64,000 nucleotides of DNA, from the NCBI GenBank assembly GCA_002345705.1, contig DDWO01000001.1, positions 12,990 through 76,989 of the forward strand. Direction: 5' to 3'. The DNA is from Acholeplasmataceae bacterium UBA2284 (GTDB lineage: Bacteria; Bacillota_I; Bacilli_A; Acholeplasmatales; Acholeplasmataceae). Shown in pieces: positions 27,896-36,441 of this stretch (positions are counted from its first letter, which is position 1; every line of letters starts with the position of its first letter). The translations under genes were made by a program, and so were the position numbers. The notes under the pieces are model-generated. The model was not told the DNA's origin and did no database searches. It worked only from the letters and a program-made list of their open reading frames with translations.

Positions 27896-27946
27896 TCAAT
27901 ATTTTAATAACGAATAAAAAAATATGCAATTGCTTGCATACTTTGA

Positions 27947-29761
27947 TTAGATCTTCATTAAAATGAGTGAGTCTTCTTCCTGAATCACAATTTCTTCCTT
28001 TAAATGTAGGTCACCTTCAATAATTATTAACTGTTTCTTTTTATAATAACCTATCAACATCATTTCTTTATTGAATGTGTGATAAATAGATTCAATCAAT
28101 TGTTTCTTTGATTGAAATACCAATGGGAATTTCTCATTTATAATAAAACCTGCATTTTCTATAATGATAGCCTGACTATCCACATTATTCGCGTTTGGTG
28201 CTATGGTCAATAAATCTTCATAAAAGAGTGAAGTCTCATTGAATAATGCTAGCTTGCTGAGTAATAAAGAAATGATTTTATTGCTTATTATCGTATTTTT
28301 AATGGAGAAGCCCTTCACAATTGGATCATTTTTAGGATTCAAAAGTTCTACAATAATATGGACATTTGGATTTGTCAAATGGCCTTCAAGATAAATCAAA
28401 TTATTAATTACATTGGCATCTAGTGAATCCTCATCTTGAACCTCATCACTTAATAGTAGAATGGTTGTGTTTGAATTTTTTGAGTTCACTTCATCAACAA
28501 ACGCTTCAAGTTCATTTTCATCCATCCAGGTTGCTTTAAATTTTGATGCATGAATCACTTCATATTGACGAAATGAATCCAGTATAAAGCTTAGCTTGTT
28601 ATTCTTGCCAAAGATAAATACCTCGAGCTGATGAGATTCTGAAAACTTGCGCTTTTTCAGGGTAATAGGCTTAAACTCATGATTTGATTTTTTATTTTTA
28701 ATTGCGTTATTAAGGGATAATACGAATAATCCTTTAGGACTTCTTGCTAGAGGAACAACATGTGAGTACTCCTTAAGAGCAAGATCAAAATCAACATTTT
28801 CTAGCAAATATACCTCTGACCCTTGAAACGAAAATAAAGATAAATAAACATCTTCAATACGATTTTCAATAAGTGTTTGTGCAATAATTTGACCTAGTCT
28901 CTTATCAAAGCATATTGGCATAATTGCATGCTCATGAAGTTGCTCGACAACTCTTGATAGGGTTGTAATTTTTTCTTTGGTTTCGATATGCTTAATTTCG
29001 ACAACAATAGGTGGTTTATACTGAAACTCAAGTGGCCCAAGAGATAAAATAGTTTTGATTACAAATAGATCACTCTTTGACATATTTTTTGTAACATGCT
29101 CATGCTGATCTGGATTCATAATAAGGATTGCTTTTGCATTGGTGATTGAAATATCATCTAAATCAGATTTTAAGAGTGGATCTCCTCTTTTTACAAGGAC
29201 ATTCATTTTACCTATATCAACGACACCTTTGATTTTGTCAATTGCATTAACGATTTGTTTTTCTGCATACTGCTTATCAATCTCAGCAAGAATCATTACA
29301 GTTACTTCTTTTGATTCTACAAACAGCAAATCTGAGACAAGTTCTGGAACTTTTGAATTCCAATTGAGAATGACAATGTGTTGATCTAAATGAATTTTTC
29401 CTGAACCTGAATTTTTCTTTTGAATATAATCTTTAATCGCATTGGTTGTTAAAGCGATAATCGTCCCTGAGAAAAGTATTAATCCTGTGATTAAGACAAC
29501 CACAGATAAAGCTAGGGTCTGAGGGTTTTCAATATCAAGGATTGCATTTGGTGTTAGCATCCATTTGACTGAACCATTCGCAAACGCGTCAATAAATGAA
29601 GTATATGTATCATCAATGGATAATGCAATCAATGCAGAAATAGATAAAATAACCAAATTGATAAAAATCATCAACATGATGATATAGATCAATGGTCTTT
29701 TGTAAGTCTTGATACTGATTAAACTTTTAGCTCGTGCAATACGATCTTTGATTTTACCCAA
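27947..29761 (-). CDS. CASTOR/POLLUX-like ion channel protein
   Basis: About 604 residues. Membrane segments lie near 23-47 and 82-105, followed by two large soluble Rossmann-like (RCK/TrkA-N-like) regions. The segment HIVILNWNSKVPELVSDL begins the first. The pattern resembles the CASTOR/POLLUX/SYM8 family of cation channels, gated by cytosolic ligand-binding rings. The frame is open to ATG 29785, but GAGGTGA lies six bases before the TTG at 29759-29761, so a TTG start is preferred. The ion and ligand are unknown. It follows the gpx promoter tail to tail with no shared transcript. Confidence 0.75.
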   Translation of the reverse strand: MGKIKDRIARAKSLISIKTYKRPLIYIIMLMIFINLVILSISALIALSIDDTYTSFIDAFANGSVKWMLTPNAILDIENPQTLALSVVVLITGLILFSGTIIALTTNAIKDYIQKKNSGSGKIHLDQHIVILNWNSKVPELVSDLLFVESKEVTVMILAEIDKQYAEKQIVNAIDKIKGVVDIGKMNVLVKRGDPLLKSDLDDISITNAKAILIMNPDQHEHVTKNMSKSDLFVIKTILSLGPLEFQYKPPIVVEIKHIETKEKITTLSRVVEQLHEHAIMPICFDKRLGQIIAQTLIENRIEDVYLSLFSFQGSEVYLLENVDFDLALKEYSHVVPLARSPKGLFVLSLNNAIKNKKSNHEFKPITLKKRKFSESHQLEVFIFGKNNKLSFILDSFRQYEVIHASKFKATWMDENELEAFVDEVNSKNSNTTILLLSDEVQDEDSLDANVINNLIYLEGHLTNPNVHIIVELLNPKNDPIVKGFSIKNTIISNKIISLLLSKLALFNETSLFYEDLLTIAPNANNVDSQAIIIENAGFIINEKFPLVFQSKKQLIESIYHTFNKEMMLIGYYKKKQLIIIEGDLHLKEEIVIQEEDSLILMKI

Positions 29762-29806
29762 AAAAATCACCTCAATTACTATCATTATATCTAAATATTT
29801 CTAATT

Positions 29807-31951
29807 TCAATTATTATTGAATGGAAATCTCAACTTTTTTTTAGCATCATACAATAAATACCCTAAATAGCTTAATGATCCTAATGTGAAAACAGAGGAA
29901 AAGATAACAAATCCAGGGTATTCGAATTGAAATGAATCTGGTGGTATTTCCTCTCCAACTTCGAATCTAGCTTCAAATTCAAATGCCTGCTGTGGTGTAA
30001 TCACTATTTTTTTATTAGATGACATCAGATATCCATTTGAATCATACCAACCTATAAATCGATGATTATCCTTTGGGATTGCCTCCATGGTAACCATTAA
30101 ATGATCATAAAACTCATTTTCGTAAGTATCAATATCTTCTATCACAAGTGAATTTACTTTGATGTTGCCCATTGTTTTATCCATGTTAACAATAAATTGA
30201 TGTTTAGGAAGATTTCTTAAATCTAGATAATCCATCATTTGACCTTCTAAATGACTAGGTCTTCTTGTAGCAAATTCAACCATACGCTCAGAATAATTTA
30301 ACCAAGTCGCATAGGAGGATGGATAGCCCCATCTATCGATATGCTCTTGAATTTCAGGTTTATATAAATCAATCATCTCATTCACTATAGATGTTGCTCT
30401 ATCTACCTCAAACGTTGAATCCATTAAATCCATTAATCTATAAATAAACTTCGCCTTAAATTCATCATTTTTCAAAAGTGATGTGAAGAGTTTGCCTGTT
30501 TTCCAATTTTCACCAGTAAGCCTTTCAAAGCTTTCAATCTCTGGGTAAAAACCGCCCCATGAAGCTCCAAATGAAGCGTCAACATCATAGACTATCCAAC
30601 GCCATCTGCCATCATGACCGTATGGTGCATTTGGATTATAATTCACATTTTTCCGCCAATATAAAATATTATTTTGCGGCCAATCGACATTTCCAAAATA
30701 CAATTCAGCAATATAATAATCTATTAAATTATCAACATCGATTTTGGTTTGGACATGCTCATAGTTTTTCTTTAAACTCATATCCTTTAGGGTAATGAAT
30801 TGATAGATGGCTTGATAATGTGCTGCACCACGTGTATCACCATCTTCAAAATAGCCATTGCCTGTAAGTATAGTAACATCATCAGGATCCATACCGTAAT
30901 GTGTGCTTAAATAATACCGATCGATTCGATCTCTAATATTTCTAATTCCAAAATATTCACCATTGATAAAAAGAATAATGGGTTGACTATATTGCATATC
31001 TAAATCTAATGGCTTTAATAAGCTTTGTGCTGCTGCTTCTCCCATAACTGTATATTGATAGGTTTGACCACCAGCTCTTAGGATAATTCTTTTGAATAAA
31101 TCTATTTCCTTATCTTCAAAAAACTTATAATTGAAATAGCTATCTTCATCATAGGATCCTCTGGCATATAATCGATAGGATTTAATCGGATATTTTCTGC
31201 TTAAACCACCATGAACTCGAATTCCAGCATTTTGCTTGAATTCTAGACTACCATCACTAGTAAAATATTCGATGTGAACTGGCTTTTCCCACTCATCACC
31301 TGTTTGGAAATAGTTACCTGTACGATTGGATGTTCCTTCCTCACCTAACTCTGCATTATAAAATATTCCAGGTACATTAATCCCGGTTTCATAATCAAAA
31401 AGATTAGAAATATCTGTTGAGATAGACATTATAGGAAATGTGTACCTCTCATCCATATTCTCATCAACAAAATAAGTATTTGTTATAATCATACTTGAAT
31501 TCAAATCTTGATCGTATGCAACAACTTTAACTACTGTGGCTTTGAATATATCTTCAATAGGTTGAATCCATCCTTTGGATGTACTAATAATCATTGAAAT
31601 CGGGTAACTAGGTTCACCAATCGGTATACCGTCATTATTTCTTTGAATAAAGACAGGCTCACCATCGACGCTAACATAGTCTTCTTCAATTAAAATAGGA
31701 TTGGTATACAAATAAGAATTTTGATTAGGTTCTGAAGAGTCCAAGGTATAATAAACTATTGTATTTGGTTTCGCTTGAATTTCAAGTAATACTGAAGTAT
31801 CATAAAATCCTGCTTGATGAGAAAGTATTGGATTCAAATCTTGCTGCTGACTGCTCAGATTGACATCATTTCCTGCTACCTCATGAGTTGGAAATAAAAA
31901 AATAGAGGAAATCAACAACAAACAAATAGCAAGTATCAAGCTTTTCTTCAT
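29807..31951 (-). CDS. Exported CotH-like protein with C-terminal membrane anchor
   Basis: A 714-residue protein. A signal peptide (1-27) leads into a chitobiase/HEX C-terminal-like beta domain (about 44-160), with YYTLDSSEPN near 68. Next comes a CotH domain (about 190-600) with VHGGLSRKYPIKSYR near 246, LRAGGQ near 291 and IVYDVDASFGASWGG near 454, the atypical-kinase metal region. A beta repeat (about 615-680) and one transmembrane helix (about 686-703) with a basic tail follow. It should be anchored outside the cell. CotH proteins are protein kinases on spore coats in Bacillus, but no spore gene is near. AAGGAGG precedes ATG. Confidence 0.8.
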   Translation of the reverse strand: MKKSLILAICLLLISSIFLFPTHEVAGNDVNLSSQQQDLNPILSHQAGFYDTSVLLEIQAKPNTIVYYTLDSSEPNQNSYLYTNPILIEEDYVSVDGEPVFIQRNNDGIPIGEPSYPISMIISTSKGWIQPIEDIFKATVVKVVAYDQDLNSSMIITNTYFVDENMDERYTFPIMSISTDISNLFDYETGINVPGIFYNAELGEEGTSNRTGNYFQTGDEWEKPVHIEYFTSDGSLEFKQNAGIRVHGGLSRKYPIKSYRLYARGSYDEDSYFNYKFFEDKEIDLFKRIILRAGGQTYQYTVMGEAAAQSLLKPLDLDMQYSQPIILFINGEYFGIRNIRDRIDRYYLSTHYGMDPDDVTILTGNGYFEDGDTRGAAHYQAIYQFITLKDMSLKKNYEHVQTKIDVDNLIDYYIAELYFGNVDWPQNNILYWRKNVNYNPNAPYGHDGRWRWIVYDVDASFGASWGGFYPEIESFERLTGENWKTGKLFTSLLKNDEFKAKFIYRLMDLMDSTFEVDRATSIVNEMIDLYKPEIQEHIDRWGYPSSYATWLNYSERMVEFATRRPSHLEGQMMDYLDLRNLPKHQFIVNMDKTMGNIKVNSLVIEDIDTYENEFYDHLMVTMEAIPKDNHRFIGWYDSNGYLMSSNKKIVITPQQAFEFEARFEVGEEIPPDSFQFEYPGFVIFSSVFTLGSLSYLGYLLYDAKKKLRFPFNNN

Positions 31952-32146
31952 CTGATTTCCTCCTTTTTTTAATATTTAAAGTTTAATAAAAAGTCTATTT
32001 TTATTTTATCATATCTATCAGATTTTTTTATTAGGTTCGTATAGATTGATAAAAATCAATGAACTTAAGTTCAAATACCCTTTTCATTATGCTTTCATGT
32101 TCAAAGTATGCTATAATATCTATAGATTTTTTTAGGAGACGCTATC

Positions 32147-32644
32147 ATGAAAAACACCATACCAAGAATCAAGTTTTTTATTGTGATGTTGATATTTTGG
32201 TTCTTACTCAATTTCAATTTTGAGTTGACTACAATCATCTTTGGCATCTCAATCTCTTTTTTCGTGTCATTATTTGCTTATGAAATACTACACGATGAGC
32301 ATGGATTTAAATATAAAGGCATTAAAATACATCGCCTTGTTTTTTATATGTTTTTACTCTTTATTGAGATATTTAAATCAGGAATTACCTTTACAATTAA
32401 CTTATTTAAACGTGAATATGTTCCAACCATTTTTAAGATTGAACTGGATTTAGATGATCCTGTTAAGGTAGCTATCGTTGCCAACTCAATTACACTAACT
32501 CCTGGTACGATTACAATTGATATCGTTGATAATACAATCATCGTTATGGTCCTTGCTAAACCGAATACTCCTCATGCGGAGTTAGAAAAACCTATTCGTG
32601 AGAAATTCGAAAAACTTTTAATGATTAAGGAGAAAAAATCATGA
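32147..32644 (+). CDS. mrpE: Mrp antiporter subunit E
   Basis: A 165-residue membrane protein of the MnhE family with about three N-terminal helices and the motif NSITLTPGTITIDI near 112-125. It is the first gene of the seven-gene plus-strand antiporter operon, equivalent to MbhA in archaeal complexes. TAGGAG precedes the ATG and a TATAAT lies at 32112-32117, but I see no good -35. It ends with an ATGA overlap to mrpF. Confidence 0.9.
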   Translation: MKNTIPRIKFFIVMLIFWFLLNFNFELTTIIFGISISFFVSLFAYEILHDEHGFKYKGIKIHRLVFYMFLLFIEIFKSGITFTINLFKREYVPTIFKIELDLDDPVKVAIVANSITLTPGTITIDIVDNTIIVMVLAKPNTPHAELEKPIREKFEKLLMIKEKKS

Positions 32645-32916
32645 CAACCTTAGAACTTTTCTTATTCATTACGCTTCTTGTTTTAGTACTAGCAATGATT
32701 TTATCCTTTGTTCGTTTAATTCAAGGAAAAACAATTTGGGATCGCATTTTAATGTTAAATTTAATCTCTGCGAAGGTTGTTTTATTTGTTGCTGTTTATG
32801 CGATATATATCGATAATATTATTTTATTAGACATTGCAATTAGCTATGGAATCATCGGCTTTTTAACCATGACACTTTTAGCGAAGTTCATTATGACAGG
32901 GGGAAGAGAAAAATGA
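32641..32916 (+). CDS. mrpF: Mrp antiporter subunit F
   Basis: A 91-residue protein with three predicted helices and the FVRLIQGKTIWDRILMLNLISAK type loop characteristic of MrpF/MnhF (about 24-45). Small size and position between E and G agree with every Mrp operon. It overlaps both neighbours by ATGA, and its TGA stop (32914-32916) confirms the standard code. Confidence 0.9.
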   Translation: MTTLELFLFITLLVLVLAMILSFVRLIQGKTIWDRILMLNLISAKVVLFVAVYAIYIDNIILLDIAISYGIIGFLTMTLLAKFIMTGGREK

Positions 32917-33218
32917 TGATAGCAACATATATTATTTTAGTTCTTTCCTGGTTCTTTATCATATTTGGAATGATTGCAATCTTTAGATTGAAGAATTTAT
33001 ATACGAGAATACTCACTGCATCTACGATTGATACTGTTGCAAGCTTTTTAGTATTAATTGCTTTAATCTTCGCATCTAGTCAGTTTGAATATGCAATTCG
33101 ATTACTTCTTCTAATTTTATTTTTACTGATTACAAATCCTATCAGTTCTCATGTTAATATTCGTTCAGCCTATTTAATTGGTATTCCAACTGATGTGAAG
33201 GATGGTGATATTATATGA
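32913..33218 (+). CDS. mrpG: Mrp antiporter subunit G
   Basis: A 101-residue MnhG-type membrane protein with three helices; IAIFRLKNLYTRILTAST near 22-39 and ITNPISSH near 78 are typical blocks. It is needed for assembly of Mrp complexes in studied species. ATGA overlaps on both sides. Ends in TGA. Confidence 0.9.
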   Translation: MMIATYIILVLSWFFIIFGMIAIFRLKNLYTRILTASTIDTVASFLVLIALIFASSQFEYAIRLLLLILFLLITNPISSHVNIRSAYLIGIPTDVKDGDII

Positions 33219-33760
33219 CAAATATCATTCCAACCATTCTTCAGGTTTTATTAATTATTATTGCATTAGCAATTGTATTTCATAAGGAAAACTTTACCAT
33301 TATTATTTTAATCGCCTCCTTTGGTTTAATTGCAGCAACACTCTATGCATTAAATCAAGCTCCAGATGTTGCAATCGCTGAGGTCGCTATTGGTAGTGCG
33401 ATCATTCCATTAATCTATGTCATTTCGATTTCCAGACAACGTGAATTCATCGTTTTAGATCGAGTCAACCACGACCAACATGATTTAGATGAAATGAATG
33501 AAGAAATCTATAAAGTAATGACTAACTTTGTTAATGACTACGATTTAAGACTCAATGTCTGTTCAGATATTCAAGGTAGTGCTGAAGAATTAACTAAAGA
33601 ATTAAATGTGGATTTAATCATTAGCTATAACGAAGAACTAAAGAAATTCGAGTTTAAGGGTAAATCAAGCTCCATCTTAATGAAAAGATTAAAGGAAATG
33701 ACTAAGGATTATACTTATATTCGTGTAATCGCCTTGAAGGAAGGTGAAAGCATTGATTAA
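33215..33760 (+). CDS. MrpA C-terminal/MbhD-like subunit with a soluble C-terminal extension
   Basis: 181 residues. The first 85 form three helices with NQAPDVAIAEVAIGSAIIP near 46-64, the signature of the MbhD/DUF4040 module that is usually the tail of MrpA. About 95 hydrophilic residues follow (RVNHDQHDLDEMNEE onward, with a Cys near 113), which I do not recognise in this family. The large NuoL-like part of MrpA is absent. It overlaps mrpG by 4 bases and the next gene by 17. Confidence 0.8.
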   Translation: MTNIIPTILQVLLIIIALAIVFHKENFTIIILIASFGLIAATLYALNQAPDVAIAEVAIGSAIIPLIYVISISRQREFIVLDRVNHDQHDLDEMNEEIYKVMTNFVNDYDLRLNVCSDIQGSAEELTKELNVDLIISYNEELKKFEFKGKSSSILMKRLKEMTKDYTYIRVIALKEGESID

Positions 33761-34445
33761 GCGTATTAGTCTTGTCCTTCTTTTAGGTTTCATTTTATAT
33801 CTATTCATGAGCTCTATTGAAAATCTTGCAGATATCTATAATTCTGCAGGAAAAGACTTTTTTAGAGATAATGGATTCTATGATACTGGAAGTATGAATT
33901 TAGTGACTGCTATTTATTTGGATTATCGTTTATTTGATAGCCTATTTGAAGCTGGAATCCTATTGATAGCTGTTTCTGGTGTGATGTGGATATCACAGCA
34001 TAATACCCTAGAAAAAAATGCAACCTTTATGCTAGATAAGCAAAAAACACCTGAGCTATTCATTACATTTTCTAGACTTCTATATCCTGTTATGCTTCTA
34101 TTTGGAATGTATGTCATTATCAATGGACATCTATCTCCTGGGGGAGGATTTCAGGGTGGTGCAATTGTAGCAACCGCTATTTTAATCCTTTATTATATCG
34201 ATATTTCAAAATCAATTGATGTCAATAAAATATTAACAATCGAGAAATTCTTATTTATTTCACTATTAAGCGTTGCCTTTATGTCCTTAATCACTAGAAA
34301 TGAAGTATTTACCAATTTTATTCCTCTAGATGGTTCTACTGACCTAAAGTCAATCTATTTAATACTGCTCAATATGATTATCGGTGCCAAGGTTGCACTT
34401 GGTCTGATTGCTATATTCACTGCTTTTCTTAAGGAGGGACGCTAA
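33744..34445 (+). CDS. mrpB: MbhE-MrpB fused antiporter subunit
   Basis: 233 residues. The N-terminal 90 match MbhE (part of long MrpA proteins), with NLVTAIYLDYRLFDSLFEAG near 50-69. The remainder is MnhB, with NGHLSPGGGFQGGAI near 129-143. In typical MrpA/MrpB pairs the first part belongs to MrpA, so here it travels with MrpB. It starts within the end of the preceding gene, and GAAGGTGAAAG upstream serves as the ribosome site. A one-base overlap joins it to mrpC. Confidence 0.85.
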   Translation: MKALIKRISLVLLLGFILYLFMSSIENLADIYNSAGKDFFRDNGFYDTGSMNLVTAIYLDYRLFDSLFEAGILLIAVSGVMWISQHNTLEKNATFMLDKQKTPELFITFSRLLYPVMLLFGMYVIINGHLSPGGGFQGGAIVATAILILYYIDISKSIDVNKILTIEKFLFISLLSVAFMSLITRNEVFTNFIPLDGSTDLKSIYLILLNMIIGAKVALGLIAIFTAFLKEGR

Positions 34446-34774
34446 TGAATCCTATACTCTCATTTATAGTCATCTTAATCGGCGTTTACGGCCTTGCGAC
34501 AAGTAAAAATATCATCAAGTCAGTATTTTGTGTCACTATTATTGAAGCTGGTACCATTTTGTTATTCTTAAACTTTGGTGTTTATGAGGGCGGACTTATT
34601 CCAATTATGAATTCAATTGGTATTGAAATCGTTGACCCACTACCACAGGCGTTAATGATTACAACCATTGTTATTGGTTCAACCATCACATCACTCGCTT
34701 TGATGCTATGTATTAAAATATTTCATCATTACGGTTCAATTGAATGGAAAACTGTACTTAAGGGGGATAAATAA
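34445..34774 (+). CDS. mrpC: Mrp antiporter subunit C (NuoK-like)
   Basis: A 109-residue, three-helix homologue of NuoK. The motif DPLPQALMITTIVIGSTITSLA (about 63-84) is diagnostic of MrpC/MbhG and includes conserved polar residues in the membrane. GGAGGGACGCTA precedes ATG. Overlaps by one base with both neighbours. Confidence 0.92.
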   Translation: MNPILSFIVILIGVYGLATSKNIIKSVFCVTIIEAGTILLFLNFGVYEGGLIPIMNSIGIEIVDPLPQALMITTIVIGSTITSLALMLCIKIFHHYGSIEWKTVLKGDK

Positions 34775-36381
34775 TGTTTTTAGCTCCTGTACTCTTCGTA
34801 TTTATTCCTATTCTTGCATCCTTAGTTGTTTATTTATTTAAAAACAAGCTTGCAAGCTATGTCTTATTTGTTGCACAAATTGCTCTTTTCATTCTCTTTT
34901 TCCAATACATTCAAGCACTTCAAACAAATCCAGAGCTATCCTTGATTGTATTTGGTGGATGGGATGAAATGTTTGCAATCAGCTTCTATAACGATCGTCT
35001 ATCCTTAATATTTATTGGATTAACAATCTTTATGTGGACTGTCTTAATCATGTACACATTTAAGACAAACCAGAAGGAAAATAAATTTTTATTCTTCCTC
35101 ATGTTTTTACAGGGTATATTCCTAGGTCTCATTCAAACCAATGATCTATTCAATCTCTTCGTATTCCTCGAATTAATGACAGTTCTTATTACGATTTTAA
35201 TAGCATACAAAAAAACTGGTCCATCCTTTAGAGCAGGCATCTATTATTTATTATTAAATACTGTTGGTGCTATGTTCTTCTTAATTGGTATTATCATGAT
35301 TTACTATGTATATGGCACAATCAATATTCAGTATTTAATTCAAAATATTGATTTGCATAGTGATGAAAGCTTAATTAAGCTTGCTTTCATTATGATGATG
35401 TCAGGTATTAGTATTAAGGCAGCGTTCTTCCCACTATTTACTTGGTTACCTAAGGCACACGGTGTTGCACAATCCTCTATTTCCGCTTTACTATCAGGTT
35501 TAGCAGTCAAAGGTGCGCTTTACATGTTTATTAGAATCTATTTAGAAATGTTTTCTAAAGCAAATTATAACATGTCAGAATTTTTCTTCTATTTAGGTGC
35601 GACAACAGCAATCGTTGGTGTAACCTTCGCATTGACTCAAAAGGATTTAAAGCAGGTACTTGCCTATCATACTGTTTCTCAAATTGGAATTATGATGATG
35701 GGACTATCCTCTGCATCAGATCTTTCCTATGTAGGTGGGTTGATGCATATTCTAAATCACGCATTGTTTAAGTCTTTGCTCTTCCTTGGAGCTGGCTTAG
35801 TAATCTATGGATATCAGACTAAAAAGATTTATGAAATCAGAGGTGTATTCAAAAGTATGCCTTGGACATCAATCTTACTCATTATTGGAATGCTAGCCAT
35901 CAGTGGTGCACCACTATTTAATGGATTTGTCTCTAAGACATTAGTGAAGTATGATTTTAAGAATGACTTGTTTAAAATGGCTTTATTTACCATCATCAAT
36001 ATCGGAACTGTAACATCATTTATTAAATTCTCACAGATATTATATGGACCTAAGGTTGATGTAATCAAAAGAAAAGACTTTACTCAAATTTTAGGAATGA
36101 CCATTTTAGGATTTGGTTGTATTGCAATAGGTATCTTTTATATTCCATTTGGACAATTGGTTTTCGCTAAAGATTTATCCTATGTGAATTTATTCGATAT
36201 TAGACAATGGATTGATTACATCACCTATATTATGATTGGTATGATGTTTTATAGATATATTGTTAAAAGAGATTTCAAGCCACTACAGCTTATTAGAGAA
36301 TGGACCATTACATTTGAAAATGCGAATTACGTCTTTATTCTTTATATGGCATTTCTATCATTTTTTATGTTTTTCAGATAA
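34774..36381 (+). CDS. mrpD: Mrp antiporter subunit D (NuoN/NuoL-like)
   Basis: A 535-residue polytopic proton-translocating subunit, about 14 helices. Conserved elements are the membrane Glu in FLELMTV near 132-138, the lysine in IKAAFFPLFTWLPKAHG near 213-229 and LAYHTVSQIGIMMMG near 305-319. It is the only NuoL/N-type subunit in the operon. A terminator follows immediately, so the operon is mrpE-F-G-(mbhD)-(mbhE)B-C-D. Confidence 0.92.
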   Translation: MFLAPVLFVFIPILASLVVYLFKNKLASYVLFVAQIALFILFFQYIQALQTNPELSLIVFGGWDEMFAISFYNDRLSLIFIGLTIFMWTVLIMYTFKTNQKENKFLFFLMFLQGIFLGLIQTNDLFNLFVFLELMTVLITILIAYKKTGPSFRAGIYYLLLNTVGAMFFLIGIIMIYYVYGTINIQYLIQNIDLHSDESLIKLAFIMMMSGISIKAAFFPLFTWLPKAHGVAQSSISALLSGLAVKGALYMFIRIYLEMFSKANYNMSEFFFYLGATTAIVGVTFALTQKDLKQVLAYHTVSQIGIMMMGLSSASDLSYVGGLMHILNHALFKSLLFLGAGLVIYGYQTKKIYEIRGVFKSMPWTSILLIIGMLAISGAPLFNGFVSKTLVKYDFKNDLFKMALFTIINIGTVTSFIKFSQILYGPKVDVIKRKDFTQILGMTILGFGCIAIGIFYIPFGQLVFAKDLSYVNLFDIRQWIDYITYIMIGMMFYRYIVKRDFKPLQLIREWTITFENANYVFILYMAFLSFFMFFR

Positions 36382-36401
36382 GGAGCAATGCTCCTTTTTT
36401 T
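36381..36401 (+). terminator. Terminator of the Mrp operon
   Basis: aggagc (36381-36386) and gctcct (36390-36395) with a three-base loop and eight Ts; the stem starts in the mrpD stop codon. Confidence 0.8.
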
Positions 36402-36404
36402 ATT

Positions 36405-36441
36405 TAAAAATAAAAGACAACTGCCTATTCAGCAATTGTCT
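36405..36441 (-). terminator. Terminator of the ABC exporter operon
   Basis: On the minus strand AGACAATTGC (36432-36441) pairs with GCAGTTGTCT (36415-36424) with one G-U pair and a seven-base loop containing the stop codon; TTTTATTTTT follows. Confidence 0.7.

Noticed and set aside
27824..27946. FMN riboswitch before the gpx-ohrR-rib operon
   Set aside because: The leader is about 25 bases from the inferred start site and contains none of the conserved FMN aptamer segments.
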